The translations under genes and the position numbers were made by a program. Below, one piece after another: positions 11,701 through 23,158 of a DNA stretch of 64,000 bases. The stretch's first letter is position 1, and the number at the start of each line of letters is the position of its first letter. This DNA comes from Alnus glutinosa (Eukaryota > Streptophyta > Magnoliopsida > Fagales > Betulaceae): positions 682,001-746,000 of the forward strand of contig NC_084889.1 in assembly GCF_958979055.1 (NCBI RefSeq). The letters are read 5' to 3'. Under the pieces are notes generated by a model. The model ran no database searches, had not been told where the DNA came from, and was given only the letters and a program-made list of their open reading frames with translations.

Positions 11701-14700
11701 CCCAATGACTCAAAGTACAGAGCATAATTGGTCAGTGTCAATCGCCCTGCAAAAACAGAAATACAATGAACAACACTGTCCGGAGATGAAAAATATTTAT
11801 TGAAAGACATTATCAATCTTTCAGTTTAGTTTGTAAAGTCTGTGACTACATTGGGGCAGACACAAAGTTGTAGCCAATATATACAGGCATTAAATTTAAC
11901 ATAGATAAATATATAAACATTTAAGATTATTGATAAACCTGGGATATAGCCCACAAGGACATCTCTGCCGCATCATACTGTGATATCTTCTGCCTTTCTT
12001 AGAGTCTTTGTTGTATAAATCATTTTACCTAGACTATAGCCACTTTTCTTGTTTTTTAACCCAAATATTTACTAACCGAGAAAAAAAAATAGAAGAAGAA
12101 AAAAGAAAAGAAAAGAAAGGAAAAAAAGAAAAAAAGAAGAAGAAGAGAGGCTATTCCCTGCTGGGCCAACAGAAGCCAACTAAGGGGCTAAGCAACAAGA
12201 AATGTGACACTATAATGATGGTGAGGCTCCTATTTAAGAAGACTCGTGTTCTGCACTAGCTGAGGAGGGCCCAAGCCCTACAAAGACAGATGAAATTCAG
12301 ATATGTCTCTCCAATAGAAGTCAATGCATTGAATATGTCTCACATCCTATTAGCAACCACAGGCATGTGACTTGGCCACAAATGTCCCCTTGCCTATTAA
12401 TGCACCATCAACCCAAACGAGTGGTCTTCTCCACACTCACACATTCAAAGAAAATGGCGCATTTCTCCTTTCTCCTTTCCTCTTCTCCTCCATCATGTAC
12501 ATTATCTCTCGATCCCTCTGACAAGATGTCTCTCGACACTCATAAGGACACTGAATTATGGTTGCAGGATCCTATTTAGATCCATGGCTTATGGTTCTAA
12601 ATCTACAATGGACAGTTAGGTTGATTCCACTTGCAGGAATACAATGACTCACCAGGCCATGCAGAGATTCCAATGTGCTGCAGAACTGGCTGGGTGGGAA
12701 CTGTACCATCAACATCAATGACAATCTCTCCCTCAGAAAGCTGAAGATTTCCAACTGCAGGTGCCACTGCATTTTTTGCGGCCTTAATGATTCTGCAGAA
12801 GAGTCATGAAATTAATATTCAAATATCACTAACAGTGTCTGAAGTCAAAATATTAAATGAAGCACAAACACAGAAGAAGAAACATGTGCATAAACAATTT
12901 CTCATGCAATAAATAGGTTGATTACATTTTTAAAATGTAAAAAATGACAGAATTTCTGCAGTGAAACAATTTTAACCCAAATGGTACTAGCAGATTTCTT
13001 CTTAAGAGAGATAGTCGATCATATAAATATATCAATATATGGATGATCCTTCAAAGTCCTTTATTTTCTATCATTTGCACGTATTATACATGCTTTGACT
13101 TCCATAAAATCATCTGACATTTATAATTTTGTATCTTTTTTTTTCTTTTTCTTTTTCTTTTTCTTTTGGACATCAAATAGTTTCCCATATCTTACCATGT
13201 GGATTGGCAGATAGCATCCGCAATATACTCAGGTAATGTGGATTGGGAAGAAAGAAAATTCTACATCAATAGTGATTAATACAGCACTATTACAAAGATA
13301 AGTTTCAGGAAATAGTGTAGCCAAATAATTCACCACATCTGCCGTACTAGGCAAGTCAGAACAGTTTAATTAACACATAGAACTTGAGTTTACTGTTCAA
13401 ACAATTAATATCACTCAAGAAGCAAAATCATACTTGTCAAGGCTTCGAATGTATTTGTCATATACAAGAAAATGAAGTCGATGGCCTGAAGAACTTGTCA
13501 GTGCATCAAAAAGATTGTGGATTGTTATTATATCTGCAACGGCAGCACTAACAGGGGCTATTCGTGCAAAAGCCTCTCGACCAACAGTTTTCTTGTCATC
13601 GACCTGATGCAGAGAACAAAAGTAATGTGGATACCCCATGCACATGTCATAACATTAATATCTGCTACTTGCACAGAGAGCAACAAGGAAATTGATAATG
13701 AAAAGAACCTGAACTGCCATAGTTGTAGAACTTGAATAGAATAGAGACCACCCATCCTCATGCTCAACTTCCTGGTTACTACAGGAAGCAGTTTCCTACA
13801 GTTGAACAAAAGTTTAAGCAGGGTTGTCAAGCACCTATAAGCAAATTAGCCCTATTCTACAAATTCGTAACTACCAATTAGGAAAAAGGCGCCTCTAATA
13901 AAAAAAAATGTATATTACAAATATCAATGGATAGCAACTATGAGTTGTCTCACTTTATCTAGTGTTTCACTCTCAACACTCGGAGCTTCCCATGCTAGCA
14001 TCATGTCATACGTCAAATGACGGAATTCCTCGCTCAAAAACCCGGGACGTTTACTCAACAGATGAAGTGCTTGATATGAGCAAAATTCCAAAAAATTCCT
14101 AGCATAAGTCAAAGGTTCCTTAACGCTCTCAGGTAGCTCTGTCTCAAAACAATGCTGCAATTCTTCAGTGGGGACTTGAAGGATCCTACAACATCGTTAA
14201 ATGCATTCAGGGACATGAAAATCGCCATGAGAATAATTAGTTATACTGGTTCTGGAGAACTGCATCTGGTAGTAAACCCACTTAATTAGTATTTTTCTGG
14301 GTGTCTATGGCTTGCTGAAGAGAAGCTTCTCTGGGAATGTGGTTACATTTTCTAAAGTTTCATTCTTTATCAATCAACACTCAAAACTAACCAGAATGAT
14401 ATGGTTAATGTAACAAACACACGAAACTGAATTCTGGACACAGCATCTAACAACAAAAAAACATGAAAGGAAACACATCCACAAACACAGAGACAAAATC
14501 AGTTGATCAGCTTTGGATTCACAAATCTATAATAGGGTGATTGTACGGCATTCAAAGCATAGCCCAGGTTTCTGACTTGGATGAATCTGAACCTCTGGTG
14601 AAAGCTAAAACAAAATTGAGACCATAAAAATGAAAGAAGCCTGTCCTAAAGCCCTGACATGCATAGTATTGAAGAGTGATGTAATAATTAGGAAACTTTT

Positions 14701-14955
14701 TCTAATTTTACTTTGAACAGAAAAATATTAAATAAAATGAAGAGCACGAGAGAGAGAGAGCGTGTGGTACTCGGAACAGCGAGAGACGACGGAATTGGCG
14801 AGAGGAGAGAGCTGAGGTATGGGCTTATGAGAAGGGGATGTAGATGAAGACGAAGACGACGGCGACGGCGACCTTTTGCGATTGAATAGAGATTGCAGCG
14901 ATTTCTGATGGTTTCTCATGAAACTCTCCAACAATCCCACCTTCACATTCTCCAT
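8755..14955 (-). CDS. DUF639 family membrane protein, 729 aa
   Basis: Ten coding exons on the minus strand, in transcript order: 14955-14771, 14185-13954, 13795-13709, 13603-13434, 12792-12653, 11746-11569, 11465-10853, 10292-10180, 9986-9743, 8982-8755 (stop TGA). The exon lengths sum to 2190 nt and every junction keeps phase with GT-AG ends. The start MENVKVGLLESFMRNHQKSL followed by a serine/proline-rich stretch is the first ATG and fits the long DUF639 proteins (At1g48840/At3g18350 type). The middle holds blocks such as GNLQLSEGEIVIDVDGTVPT, WPGRLTLTNYALYFE and KPEMTGPLGARLFDKA. The C-terminus has hydrophobic segments at about residues 560-594 and 659-687, then a lysine tail KVDDKKKKK. 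The biochemical role of the family is unknown; membrane attachment through the C-terminus is inferred. No frame damage seen. Confidence 0.93.
12075..12150. repeat. A/G-rich low-complexity tract in a DUF639 intron
   Basis: Long purine-only stretch (aaaagaaaag-type) inside intron 5 (11747-12652). Simple sequence, no coding value. Confidence 0.8.
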
Positions 14956-15544
14956 TATCTTCAGTCTTCAATCACACGAAATTATGCAAATGCAATTCTT
15001 TCCTTGTTTCATTGCACATTTGATTTCATAGCAGTACCTGGTTACCTTCGCCACAAGGATGCCGACCATCAAAGTAATGCTACGATGAACAGGATCCCAT
15101 TCCTTGCCTTCTCCTCTCTCTCTCTCTCTCTCTTTCTTTTTTCCTTTTACTCCATTTTATGTTCATACTTCGCCTCGCGGTTCAAAAATTGGGTGGGTTT
15201 TTAAAATTATTATTTGGTTAAAATTTAATAATGACTAATTACACGCCTAATAATAATTTTAAAAGTCACTTCATTTTTAGATAGGCATAAAATAAAGTAT
15301 TCTTAGTATCCTTATCAGAGTAGCTTTTTAGCTATTTTGGTGAGTCAATTTGATAAAAACACTAAAAAACAACTCCCAGCAGTCTCATCACTTTAGCCAA
15401 AAAGTTTTAATGAGTGAAATTACTCACAAATTTAGATGAGGCATTTTCACTCACCAATTTTATTTCTCATTTCTCTTTCATATGATCAGCACACTTTTTT
15501 CCTTTTTTAGATAGACAAGTCTAGTGATGATTTTAAAATCCATT

Positions 15545-15727
15545 GAGTAATGCTAGAAGTTACTCTTTTGTCACTCTTGTGTCCCTTAAAAAATGATGTG
15601 CCTTTTAAAATCACCATTAAATTTGTGATTGATCACTATTGAATTTTTGATCAAGTGATGATTTTAAAAGTCACGTCATTCTTAGAGGGATACAAGAGTG
15701 ACAAAAGAGTAATTTCTAAAATTACTC
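15545..15727. mobile_element. MITE-like inverted-repeat element
   Basis: The left arm (gagtaatgctagaagttact...) is matched in reverse complement by the right arm ending attactc at 15727, with about 70-80 bp of near-identity per arm including tcttttgtcactcttgt. The 183-bp fold-back has no coding capacity. A related partial sequence (ttttaaaagtcacttcatt) lies at about 15258-15280. Target-site duplication is unclear. Confidence 0.7.
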
Positions 15728-16198
15728 ATCAATATAACATGAGTGTGATAAATTAATGTAAAAAAGTATCAATGTTTTGGGTAACCCATGTTTTTTATTA
15801 TATTTTATTCTTTTTGAAAAACATGTTTGGATGGATTTTTAAAATTCAAATTATACTCAAGTTTTATCCAACTTTTTTTAATTTTGTTTCAAGTTTTATA
15901 AATTATTCAAACATAATTTTAAAAAAACAAATTTTATCGTAATTTTAAATATAGTAAAAAAATAATATAATATGATATTAAAAAAAGGAAAAAGAAATTA
16001 TACACCCAAACAAGCTCATCGATCATTATTCGAATGAAAAATGTTATTCTTTACACCACAATTACAATGCACCGACATGACATGGGCTAAGAATCCTTGG
16101 ATCAGCCCTTCTTGAAAAAAATAAAAAAATAATAAAAATCAAAAGCTACTTGCCCATATCATGGCAACATAGCAAGAGTGGGGTCCAAAATTACATGG

Positions 16199-16513
16199 GC
16201 CTTGTTTGGCAATGGCCAGAATAGAAGACGATAGTACTATGCATTATTTTCATTATTTTTTCTTTTTTACTTTTTCATATTTTTTAATAATAATCCACAT
16301 CAAAACATTTATATTTTTTTATTTTTTATATCACATTAATAATTTTTTAATATTATTCAAATAAAAAAATTCACTATAATACAAAAAATTTTACTTTTTT
16401 ATACAATTTTTATTTTATTTTATTTTATATCATATCATTACTTTTTATTATGTTTAAAATTAATGACCTATTATTTTGTTATGCACAAACATTTGTCAAA
16501 CAAGTCATATATT
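16199..16513. mobile_element. AT-rich MITE-like element
   Basis: Ends resemble short inverted repeats (cttgtttggcaa left, ttgtcaaacaag right). The very AT-rich interior contains, in reverse, the motif gtgaatttttttattt / aatgtgatataaa shared with repeats near 17.1, 37.6 and 46.8 kb. Confidence 0.45.
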
Positions 16514-17039
16514 TTACTAAAACATGTGCTTTTCATATCAGCATTTAAAAATGGAAGTGGGTGGATTAAAACTTAGGGACATAATTGGCTCACAATTCTT
16601 TTGTATAACTCCCTCGTAATTTCCCTCACAATGGTATGGGGCTCACGTATATGGACCTCACACCATTATAAGTGAGGATTGTAAGAAAGTTGTGATGGGA
16701 TTGTGGTTTTATCGTTTTCTTAAAACTTATCATCAATCAAATTCCACTGAGCTCATAAAAAAATAATCCAAATGGGAGAAGAAAACAAGAAAAGGTGCTG
16801 CCACTCCCATCAATCATGTCATATTTAACAGGGTCAGGTCAATTTTTTCTCTGGTTTCGTGTTTTGGCCAATTATACACCAAAAAAGAAGACGAAGAAGA
16901 ATAACCATTATTATTTTTTTTTTTTTTAAGAAAATATCATTAATATTTTCTTGCATAATACAAACATACAAACTTGGGTCTAATTCTTGATTAATTTTTA
17001 TATTTTTAATGTTAATTGTCTTTATTTGGGAAGAGAGTG

Positions 17040-17200
17040 TGAGTTAGGAATAGTAAAATAATAGTAAGAATTAATAGATGTGATAAAATAAAAATAAAAA
17101 TTTGTATTGTAATGAATTTTTTTATTTAAAGAATAATAATTTTTTTTTATTAATGTGATATAAAATTAAAATAGTTTTGAAATTGATAAAAAAGTGAAGA
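17040..17200 (+). repeat. AT-rich dispersed repeat, copy 2
   Basis: Contains aatgaatttttttatttaa and ttaatgtgatataaaatt, the core of an AT-rich family also seen in reverse at 16.2-16.5 kb and forward at 37.5-37.8 and 46.7-46.9 kb. Confidence 0.5.
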
Positions 17201-17301
17201 GGAAAGGGAGCAGCTCCAAAACAAAACAGTTTCAAATATGATCTCATCTCCTACGTATCCTCCGAACAGAGAAGAAGGAACCTCTGACACGTCTCCTGTT
17301 A

Positions 17302-17311
17302 TATTTATAAA
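17302..17311 (+). promoter_or_regulatory. TATA box of the DUF6817-like gene
   Basis: tatttataaa lies 68-77 bp before the ATG at 17379. A transcript start about 30 bp downstream would exclude the upstream in-frame ATG at 17238, which supports the shorter protein. Confidence 0.55.
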
Positions 17312-17378
17312 GCCAATGCACTTCGAGTATATCTTCAACCCTCCATTTTGGTCTCACACGTACGTACGTACGGACGCC

Positions 17379-18644
17379 ATGCCGTCGTCTTCACCATCGA
17401 CCCTCCAAACCCTCTTAGACTCAGCCCGCCCCTTCCTCCGCGGCGAGCTCGAGTCCATCGACAAGAATTTACCTTCGCTTGTCGCTGTGTTGCGCTCCGT
17501 TGGAGCCGGTGAGTGCTGGCACAAGCACGGCAGCTTCCTCGACCACCTACTCGACATATACCGCATCCTCAAGATTTGGAAAGCACCCGACTCCGTCTGC
17601 CTTTGCGGTCTCTTCCACTCGGCCTACTCCAATTCTTATGTCAACCTCGCCATATTCGATCCCTCTGCGGGACGCGACGTGGTCCGCGCCCATGTTGGGG
17701 AGGCTGCCGAGGGGTTAATCCACTTGTTTTGTGTCGTCCCAAGACAGCCTCTCATTCATGACGATCTTTTGTTCCATTACTCTGACTCCGAACTCGTCGA
17801 ACACCTTAAGCTTTCCGAGATATCGTTGAGGACTGCCAAGGAGAATGGTCTGTTCAATGAAGAAGAGGGTTGGAGGAAGAAGTTGCAGTCCCTTCTTCCC
17901 GCTGATGGGATTACTGTGAAGCACATCAAGACCGGTGAAGATGTCCCCGTCTCTAGAAGGGTGGTCGCGATTTTCCTTATGATGACGATGGCGGATTTCA
18001 GTGACCAACTTTTCGGCTTCCAAGATGCGCTATTTGATAATTCTGACGGTCGCCTCAGTTTTTCAGGCAACAATTACGCGGCTTTGTGGCCTGGCGATGG
18101 CAAGCCAGGGCTATGGATGAATTCCGTTTCGAGGATGGGAGCGATTTACAGTTTAATAGCGAGAGAGGAAGAGATTTTGAAGGAAGGAAAAAGAAGGGCT
18201 GGTGATGTTGAAGTTGAAACTGATGATAGAGATGAAGATATTGAGCTTGTGATTCCACCCGTTTTTGACAAGTGTAAAAGGGTTTTGGATGCAGGGGAGC
18301 AAATTGTTGCGAGGGAGTTGTACTGGGAAGCTGTTTGTGATATCTCTAAGAGAGGGATAGAGAGGGCTGAGGAGTTGTTGTTGAGGTGCGTTGAGAAGAA
18401 TGCTTTTGTTGGGGAACCACATGTGGTGTTGGCTCAGGTTTATTTGAGCAAAGGGAGGTTTGAGGAGGCAGAGAGAGAGGCAGAGAGAGGGCTGACACTA
18501 TTGTTGGAGTGGGGGAATCCATGGGATAAGAGGACATCTTGGGAAGGATGGATTGCTTGGGCTAGAGTTTTGTTGATGAAGGCAAAGGAGAAGTCATGGC
18601 CACAGAGTTCTTGGGGCATTCTCAACTTGGGTCTTGTAAGGTAA
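17379..18644 (+). CDS. DUF6817-like protein with HD-like N-terminus and TPR-like C-terminus, 421 aa
   Basis: Single-exon gene. I start at MPSSSPSTLQ because a TATA box lies inside the upstream in-frame extension that begins at 17238. Residues about 45-95 (CWHKHGSFLDHLLDIYRILK, then GLFHSAYSN) have the spaced His/Asp residues of an HD-like fold, as in plant DUF6817 proteins. The middle is charged and helical (REEEILKEGKRRAGDVEVET). The last ~100 residues (RAEELLLRCVEKNAF, VVLAQVYLSKGRFEEAEREA) look like TPR helices. Substrate and pathway are unknown; phosphohydrolase activity cannot be claimed without metal-site confirmation. The coding part is GC-richer than its surroundings and intact. A degraded copy lies 1.6-2.8 kb downstream. 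The domain name is from memory. Confidence 0.85.
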   Translation: MPSSSPSTLQTLLDSARPFLRGELESIDKNLPSLVAVLRSVGAGECWHKHGSFLDHLLDIYRILKIWKAPDSVCLCGLFHSAYSNSYVNLAIFDPSAGRDVVRAHVGEAAEGLIHLFCVVPRQPLIHDDLLFHYSDSELVEHLKLSEISLRTAKENGLFNEEEGWRKKLQSLLPADGITVKHIKTGEDVPVSRRVVAIFLMMTMADFSDQLFGFQDALFDNSDGRLSFSGNNYAALWPGDGKPGLWMNSVSRMGAIYSLIAREEEILKEGKRRAGDVEVETDDRDEDIELVIPPVFDKCKRVLDAGEQIVARELYWEAVCDISKRGIERAEELLLRCVEKNAFVGEPHVVLAQVYLSKGRFEEAEREAERGLTLLLEWGNPWDKRTSWEGWIAWARVLLMKAKEKSWPQSSWGILNLGLVR

Positions 18645-20116
18645 AATGCTTTGAATTACTTGGTCACTCTATGCTCTACTCAATTATGGATTTGCCAGTC
18701 AATAAAGAAACTATTCTACAGTGTATTATTAGTAGCTAATTCCATGGCCTGTATTGGAGCCCAGACTCCAGAAAGCTAATGATGAAGTGCTCTATCTAAG
18801 TTTGTCTTCTATATATAGCCTGATGTGCCTTATTTATCTTTATTTCAACCATCAGAATGCATACCTCTTGCACAAGCAAATTTGTAAGCCAAAAGTTATC
18901 AGTTATTTATCCACAGATATAAGAAATGGCAAGAGAGGCTTTAATTTTTAAACCAATTCTAAGTACTATTATGATGCAAAGAGATCATCAATGCATACTT
19001 TCATCAACGACACGTCAATGAAAGAGATCATCAATGTATACTTTCATCAACGACATGTCAATGCTAACACCTCCATTTGGAGACAAGGTGTGACCCTCAA
19101 TTGATGTAGCTCCACCATATGGTACTCTTTCTTGAAAAGGCTATATATAATTTTTCATGCACTTGTGATAGTGAGCAAATAAAGCGCAGATCGTCAATTG
19201 TGTTGATCTTTTTAGTAGTTAGTTTTCAATTCTCAGAGTTTGTGAGAAAAATTACAGACGTATTATCATTCGATCCACATGGCTGAAACGTCAATGGCCA
19301 TTGAGAAGTATCCAATTCAAAGGAAAATACAAACATCTCAAAGAAAAAGACACGGTACTAATCAAAAGAAATGCATAAGGGTAGGGGCAGCATTATCGAT
19401 TCAAATACACATGATTTGACTATCTTGGAAACTTCTTCCTCAGACCTTCATATTATGAATCAGGGCACATTCTGTTGAGAAAACTATCAAGTAAAACACA
19501 TAGTGTTCATAGTGCATTCACAGACCAGGCAAGCAGAATTTTTAGCTCTCTCTTAAAAAGCTGCTAATGTTTCCTCATGTCTCAAATACATAATATGCAG
19601 CCACTTGTTACAAATCTTATGCATCTTTTCTTCTTCTTTTTTTGCTTTCTAATTGATAAGAGGAAAAGGTTACAAGGGGGTCAAATCTTATGCATCTTCT
19701 TTTATTAAAATATATATATAGGTACATGATTAAGTTTCATATGATCCAACCTCTTGTCCTTAATGGCTGTGACCAAGATCATTTCGTATCAACCACCTCT
19801 AGAGGTACCTAGGTTGCCTTTAGATGCAGAATATCTTTCTTTGGCCCTCAATGCCTAACGGACGAGTTGGGCGAGGTATTAAAAGTCCTTTTTCCTAACT
19901 CAGACATGCGCGAGTCACTGCCACTTTGTGCGCCATAAACACCAGTACTGAATTTGGGCTTAGAATTCTTCTCTTTTTTTTGTCAAGTTTGATAGCTTAA
20001 AAACAGACTTCACGTGGGACTTGACTAGGCACCAGGACAACATGACTTCCAAGTTAAAAACCGGCCTCCAGATGGACTGTACCAGGTGGTCAACTTCCTC
20101 TCATTTGTGTATTTGG
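18645..20116. other. Intergenic spacer between gene and its pseudogene copy
   Basis: 3' flank of the DUF6817-like gene. It holds a two-copy 43-bp tandem repeat at 18978-19063. Otherwise AT-rich sequence in which I see no gene. Confidence 0.6.
18978..19063 (+). repeat. 43-bp tandem duplication
   Basis: Two adjacent 43-bp units (18978-19020, 19021-19063), each starting aaagagatcatcaatg and ending gtcaatg, differing at two positions. Confidence 0.9.
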
Positions 20117-20284
20117 CAACAGGGTTGAATCATGATTTTTCTCTACTTTTTTCAAAAACAAATTATATTTTATTCAATTTTTTCAAATTTTTTTAAATTT
20201 TATCTCACAAAGTCAAACTTCGAAATTCGCACAGTGAATTAAAATTAAATTCTGATTTCAAAAAATTCAATTCTCAAACGGACC
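20117..20284 (-). repeat. Dispersed MITE-like repeat at the pseudogene breakpoint
   Basis: The reverse complement of this stretch matches 45821-45985: ccgttt start, attcaattctaattcact-type core, gagataaaattt, atttgtttttgaaaaa, and a gttgccaaa end. It directly abuts the DUF6817-like pseudogene. Confidence 0.6.
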
Positions 20285-21470
20285 AAGCTTTCCAAGATAT
20301 CGTTGAGGAACGCCAAGAAGAATAGTTTGTACGATGAAGAAGAGTGTACGTTGGAGGAAGAAGCTGCAGTCCTTCCCACTGATGGCATTACTGTGAAGCA
20401 CGTCAAGACCGGTGAAGATGTCCCGGTTTCTACAAGGGTTGTCGCAATTTTCCTTTTGATGACGATGGCGGATTTCAGTGAACATTTTTTTTGGCTTTCA
20501 GGATGCACTATTTGATAATTCAGACGGTCGCCTCAGTTTTTGGGGCAACAATTATGCGGCTTTGTGGCCAGGCGAGATGGCAAGCCAAGGCTATGCATGA
20601 ATTATATATCGAGGGTTGGAGCGATTTACAGCTTGATAGTGAGAAAGGAAGAGATTTTGAAGGAAGGAAAAAGAAGGGCTGGTGATGTTGAGGTTGAAAC
20701 TGATCATAGAGATGAAGATATTGAGCTTGTGGTGCCACCCGTTTTTGACAAGTGTAAAAAGGTTTTGGATGGTGGGGAGCAAAATGTTACTGGGAAGCTG
20801 TTTGTGATATGTCTAAGAGAGGGATAGAGAGGGCAGAGGAATTGTTGTTGAGGTGTGTTGAACATGAATAAACTGTTCTATAGCCTTGGCCAAGGCCTAA
20901 GTATGTGTCTGTGCCACTTGGATGTAATCGGATATGATATTAGGCATGCATTTTCGCTATTTTAATCCCCTTTTTTTTTCCCCTTATTTTATTTGGAAGT
21001 TTATCTTCTTGAATTTAGCTGAAATTTGGGTTGAGATTCTTATCTTTGTCCAAGAAAAAAACTTTTCAGGAGTTGAAGAAAATTTATCAAAGAGCAAAAA
21101 TGTACTGGGAAAGGTAGGTATATATAAAACGCTTGATATCGGATTCGGAGCACTTCCGGCATGTTGAAAATATTATGTAAACCCTTTAAACGATGAATTT
21201 GGATCCTCTCCACAAAAAACAACTATGTCCCTGCTTTATAACTAAATAGAGAGAATCTCTCCATCGAATGTGCACGCGGAACAAGCTAAGCCGACAATCT
21301 AAAGGAAGCAAGAAAAAACAATCTAGTGATTGATTTAACAAAGTTAGATTAGCTTTGCAAACCTGTATGTGCCTTTGTCACTTTGTGGCCTCTTCCACTG
21401 AGCTGAGAGAGGGCCGACACTTAAGATGTTGGAGGAGAAGTTGTTGGGTCTAGTGAGGTAAATGGCTTTG
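20285..21470 (+). pseudogene. Broken partial copy of the DUF6817-like gene
   Basis: 20285-20865 aligns with about 17810-18400 of the intact gene (aagctttcc, agatatcgttgagga, gatgacgatggcggatttcagtga, aaggaaggaaaaagaagggc). It has several small indels that shift the frame, a 13-base loss near 20790 and in-frame stops. The 5' third is absent. A further patch at about 21370-21465 resembles two separate parts of the gene: the cctttg...ggcctcttccact region, and the gagagagggccgacact to gggtctagtgaggtaaatg tail. The copy is therefore a rearranged mosaic. No intact frame survives. Confidence 0.85.
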
Positions 21471-21974
21471 TTACTTCGTTTATGTGACTGCCAGCCCAAT
21501 TAAATGTAGTCCAGCTTGAGCCCATAAGCAAAAATATATGAATAATATTGCAATTGAGATAAAAACTCAGTCCATTGTCAACTCCCTTTTATCTCACTCA
21601 AAGACTGACCTTTACTCAACCCATGTTCTTTTTTTAATTGTTTATTATGAATTTGAGCCTTGTAGGTGGAATTAGAATTTTCGATCTTAATGTGGGGGGT
21701 GGGGGAGACCAAAAAGAAGAGAATCTCAAAAAGGACCAAAAGATTCACATGCTGTCCAGGTTCTCAAGCACGGCGGCTTCTTGAAGTTTATGCTTGTCTT
21801 TCCTCCCAAACGAAGAAAAGAAAATTGCACATAATTTTGTAATAAAAGTTTATGGATTTAGTGAACGATGAGGGAGCCCTTGCTAGTAAGTAGTAAGCAT
21901 TAAGCTTAATAATAATGCTATCTTTTGTTTAATTATGCTGATTTGGCAGAGTGTGTAATAACCTTTGTCATATC
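21471..21974. other. Intergenic spacer
   Basis: AT-rich; includes a G-rich run near 21694-21705. I see no gene or clear element here. Confidence 0.5.
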
Positions 21975-22237
21975 TGTTAAAGTATTGATTAAGTATTTAA
22001 ATGATTAAATTTACATCTTTCTTAAGCTTTTAGAACAAGTAGTAATTTAACTTGGTATCAGAGCCAAAAGTCTTGAATTCGAACTTTAACTTCGTTATTT
22101 ACCTCCATTTTAATTAAATATTCCACGTGTTGGGCCTCACCTATTAAAAATATGGTTTGAGCTCACACGTGAGGGAAAGTGTTAAAGTATTGATGGAGTA
22201 TTTAATTGATTAAACTTACCTTTTCCTTAAAGCTTTA
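21975..22237 (+). mobile_element. TRIM-like miniature LTR retroelement
   Basis: Two short terminal direct repeats starting tgttaaagtattgat: 21975-22052 and 22180-22237. The first is followed at once by tggtatcagagcc (22053-22065), the classic primer-binding site complementary to initiator Met-tRNA. The second is preceded by a purine tract (gtgagggaaag, 22169-22179). The interior is only 127 bp and has no coding capacity. atatc flanks both sides (21970-21974 and 22238-22242), a possible 5-bp target duplication. The 3' repeat is about 20 bp shorter than the 5' one. This is the layout of non-autonomous TRIM elements. Confidence 0.75.
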
Positions 22238-22242
22238 ATATC

Positions 22243-23158
22243 AGGCAAAAATATAAAAAGAAAAATCGGTAGATTATTTTTCACTCCAAATTGAATATTT
22301 GTCTAATCATTTCTCTCATAATAAGTGGTAAGGTGTGAGTTCAACCAATAATGATACGAATTTAATTTGTAGGATCACAAATGGTTAATAAGTTTTGAAT
22401 GGACGTTAAAAAAATTGATCGATGTCATGGTTATAATCATTTCAAGAAATATCATTTCATATAAATAATCATTTGTTATAAATAATACATCCATTGTTAA
22501 TCAAGAGAAAATAAATAAATAAATAAATAAAGTGTTGCTTTCTGGACGCTCCCTAGCATGAGTAGATTGTAAACAAATTCATAACACTCATCATGTACAA
22601 ATTTTTTATAAACCACTTCACATAATAGGGTCTAAGAACCTTTGAACATGAATAACAATCATTGTTCTTAGGTTCTTAATAAGTGTAGGACCCTCTTTTG
22701 TGTGTGTGGGAGGGAGGGAGGGAGGGAGGGAGGGGGGGTCCTCAACTGCCATTTTGGAGAACTATCCCACCTTTAGGGTCTTTAGGAGCTTGGGACCATA
22801 TGCCTTAAAATCTTCAACTTAAAGACTCCAAAATCAAAATTTCCAGTTGAGCAAAAATGAACTCTAGTCAACATTGTCGATGGCCAATTACCTTTTCTTG
22901 CGCAATCAACGCAACCTAATCCATTCACCCAATCTTGAATAACCAAGAAAACCTGACAAATATAAAAACATCCCCATCATAATCATATCTTGCAAAAGGG
23001 ACGAGTACAGTTCATATCCCACTAAAGTCTTGATGCCTCCATGCAACTTACCATCGGCTTCCCATGATTTTCAATCAAGTTTACGTTATTGTGTTTTTTT
23101 TTATAGGATTACTAATTTTTTAAATGATTAAAAATTCAACACAAAATTAGTGAATAAG
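22243..23158. other. Intergenic spacer with simple repeats
   Basis: AT-rich, with an aaat repeat at about 22509-22531 and a ggga repeat at about 22706-22736. No gene seen. Confidence 0.55.

Larger units (their letters stand above)
14956..17301. other. Intergenic region between divergent DUF639 and DUF6817-like genes
   Basis: Shared upstream region of two divergently transcribed genes. A CT repeat at 15113-15134 lies about 160 bp upstream of the DUF639 start, probably in its promoter or 5' UTR. The rest is AT-rich with MITE-like sequences at 15545-15727, 16199-16513 and 17040-17200. No additional gene. Confidence 0.6.

Noticed and set aside
17238-17378. 47-codon N-terminal extension of the DUF6817-like protein
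   Set aside because: A TATA box lies inside it and the family-like start fits the ATG at 17379.
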